DNA of 5,261 nt, taken from the NCBI GenBank assembly GCA_002482685.1, contig DLGL01000094.1, positions 2,642 to 7,902 on the forward strand, written 5' to 3'. Numbering within the stretch: the stretch's first letter is position 1; each line of letters opens with the position of its first letter. Shown in pieces: positions 4,859 through 5,261 of the stretch. Under the pieces are notes generated by a model. It saw only the letters and a list, made by a program, of their open reading frames with translations, made no database searches and was not told the origin of the DNA. The translations under genes and the position numbers were made by a program. This DNA comes from Bacteriovoracaceae bacterium UBA7695. GTDB lineage: Bacteria > Bdellovibrionota > Bacteriovoracia > Bacteriovoracales > Bacteriovoracaceae.

Positions 4859-5261
4859 AGCTGCCTTATCCACTCATACTTGCCTCCACTTCTAAGTACA
4901 GAGGTGCCCTTCTCTCTCAAATGGGTTGGCCCTTTGAAGCCTGCGCTCCAGGAGTGGATGAGTCTGAACTTAAAGTAAGAGATCTCTCTGCTCTTCAAAT
5001 TGCTCAAGAACTCGCGCGCCTGAAGGCCCTGGCCGTTTTCAAGACTCACTCCCAGAGTTGCGTCATTGGATCAGACCAGGTGTGCACGCTTAAAGGTCAA
5101 ATCCTAAGTAAGCCAGGAACTATTGAAAAGGCCATAGAGCAACTAGCGCTGATGCAGGGAACTCATCACGAACTAATTACCGCTGTTACTATCTTCTCTC
5201 CTGAAGGCGAGATAAGTTTTCACAACAGAACAGTTCTTCACATGCGGACTCTGGGACTAAG
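4855..5261 (+). CDS. Maf/YceF-type nucleoside triphosphate pyrophosphatase (3' end outside window)
   Basis: First 135 codons of a Maf protein (family length about 190-200), a cytosolic house-cleaning enzyme that hydrolyses non-canonical nucleoside triphosphates to the monophosphate and pyrophosphate. Motifs seen are LILASTSKYRGALL (7-20, substrate-binding loop with Arg16), VDES (34-37), the lysine of ARLKA (54-58), IGSDQVC (71-77, catalytic-type Asp74), SKPG (85-88) and HELITAVTIF (about 103-112). SDQVC followed by L-x-G is closest to YceF, which acts on 7-methyl-GTP, rather than to the dTTP/UTP group (YhdE), so a YceF-like substrate is favoured. No ATG is possible at the N-terminus. The start is TTG 4855, four bases overlapping the preceding stop (TTGA), with AAAAGG (4842-4847) 7 bases upstream. 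One of the conserved Arg of the loop (SPRR type) is Tyr-Arg-Gly here. The reading frame stays open to the window edge. Confidence 0.88.
   Translation, partial: MKLPYPLILASTSKYRGALLSQMGWPFEACAPGVDESELKVRDLSALQIAQELARLKALAVFKTHSQSCVIGSDQVCTLKGQILSKPGTIEKAIEQLALMQGTHHELITAVTIFSPEGEISFHNRTVLHMRTLGL

Noticed and set aside
4822..5049. Minus-strand frame of 75 codons over the start of Maf
   Set aside because: Antisense shadow; the plus strand encodes unmistakable Maf motifs.

Overview
The window is ordinary protein-coding chromosomal DNA of moderate GC content. It is densely packed, with genes touching or overlapping by 1 to 4 bases. The gene content (YihY/BrkB membrane proteins in tandem, a bacterial eRF1-like protein, a ROK kinase, a YceF-type Maf protein) and the codon use suggest a Gram-negative bacterium. 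A predatory-type lineage such as Bdellovibrionota/Bacteriovoracales is my guess, not something proven by the sequence. I see no RNA gene, CRISPR array, insertion sequence or clear phage signal.

Layout. Positions 1-192 (+) hold the last 63 codons of an unrecognised gene, which ends in a 4-base convergent overlap with the next gene. Positions 189-1022 (-) encode a 277-residue YihY/BrkB membrane protein with its own strong extended -10 promoter and a palindrome in the promoter spacer. Positions 1157-2494 (-) encode an unusual 445-residue protein, an N-terminal gamma-carbonic-anhydrase-like beta-helix fused in frame to a second BrkB membrane domain. Positions 2496-3560 (-) encode a baeRF-family protein (bacterial relative of eRF1/Pelota and of the hibernation factor Balon). 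It lies one base upstream of the fusion gene, so the two form an operon read leftward from about 3580. A 63-base divergent region follows. Rightward from it run a ROK sugar kinase (3624-4562), a small unrecognised 98-residue protein (4562-4858) and a Maf/YceF nucleotide pyrophosphatase (4855 to the window edge). These three overlap stop-to-start and look translationally coupled.

The main point of interest is the gamma-CA/BrkB fusion. A run of ten A residues (coding strand) lies exactly in the linker between the two domains. Loss or gain of one A would end translation within a few codons and give a free gamma-CA protein of 177 or 180 residues. The fusion could therefore be a slippage-controlled pair of products, a phase-variable junction, or the trace of a homopolymer indel. 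BrkB homology starts upstream of the first possible internal ATG, which favours a real in-frame fusion. A working picture, by inference only, is that the leftward operon joins a stress/hibernation-type translation factor to a membrane protein carrying a carbonic-anhydrase-like head, while the rightward operon is housekeeping (sugar phosphorylation and nucleotide-pool cleaning).
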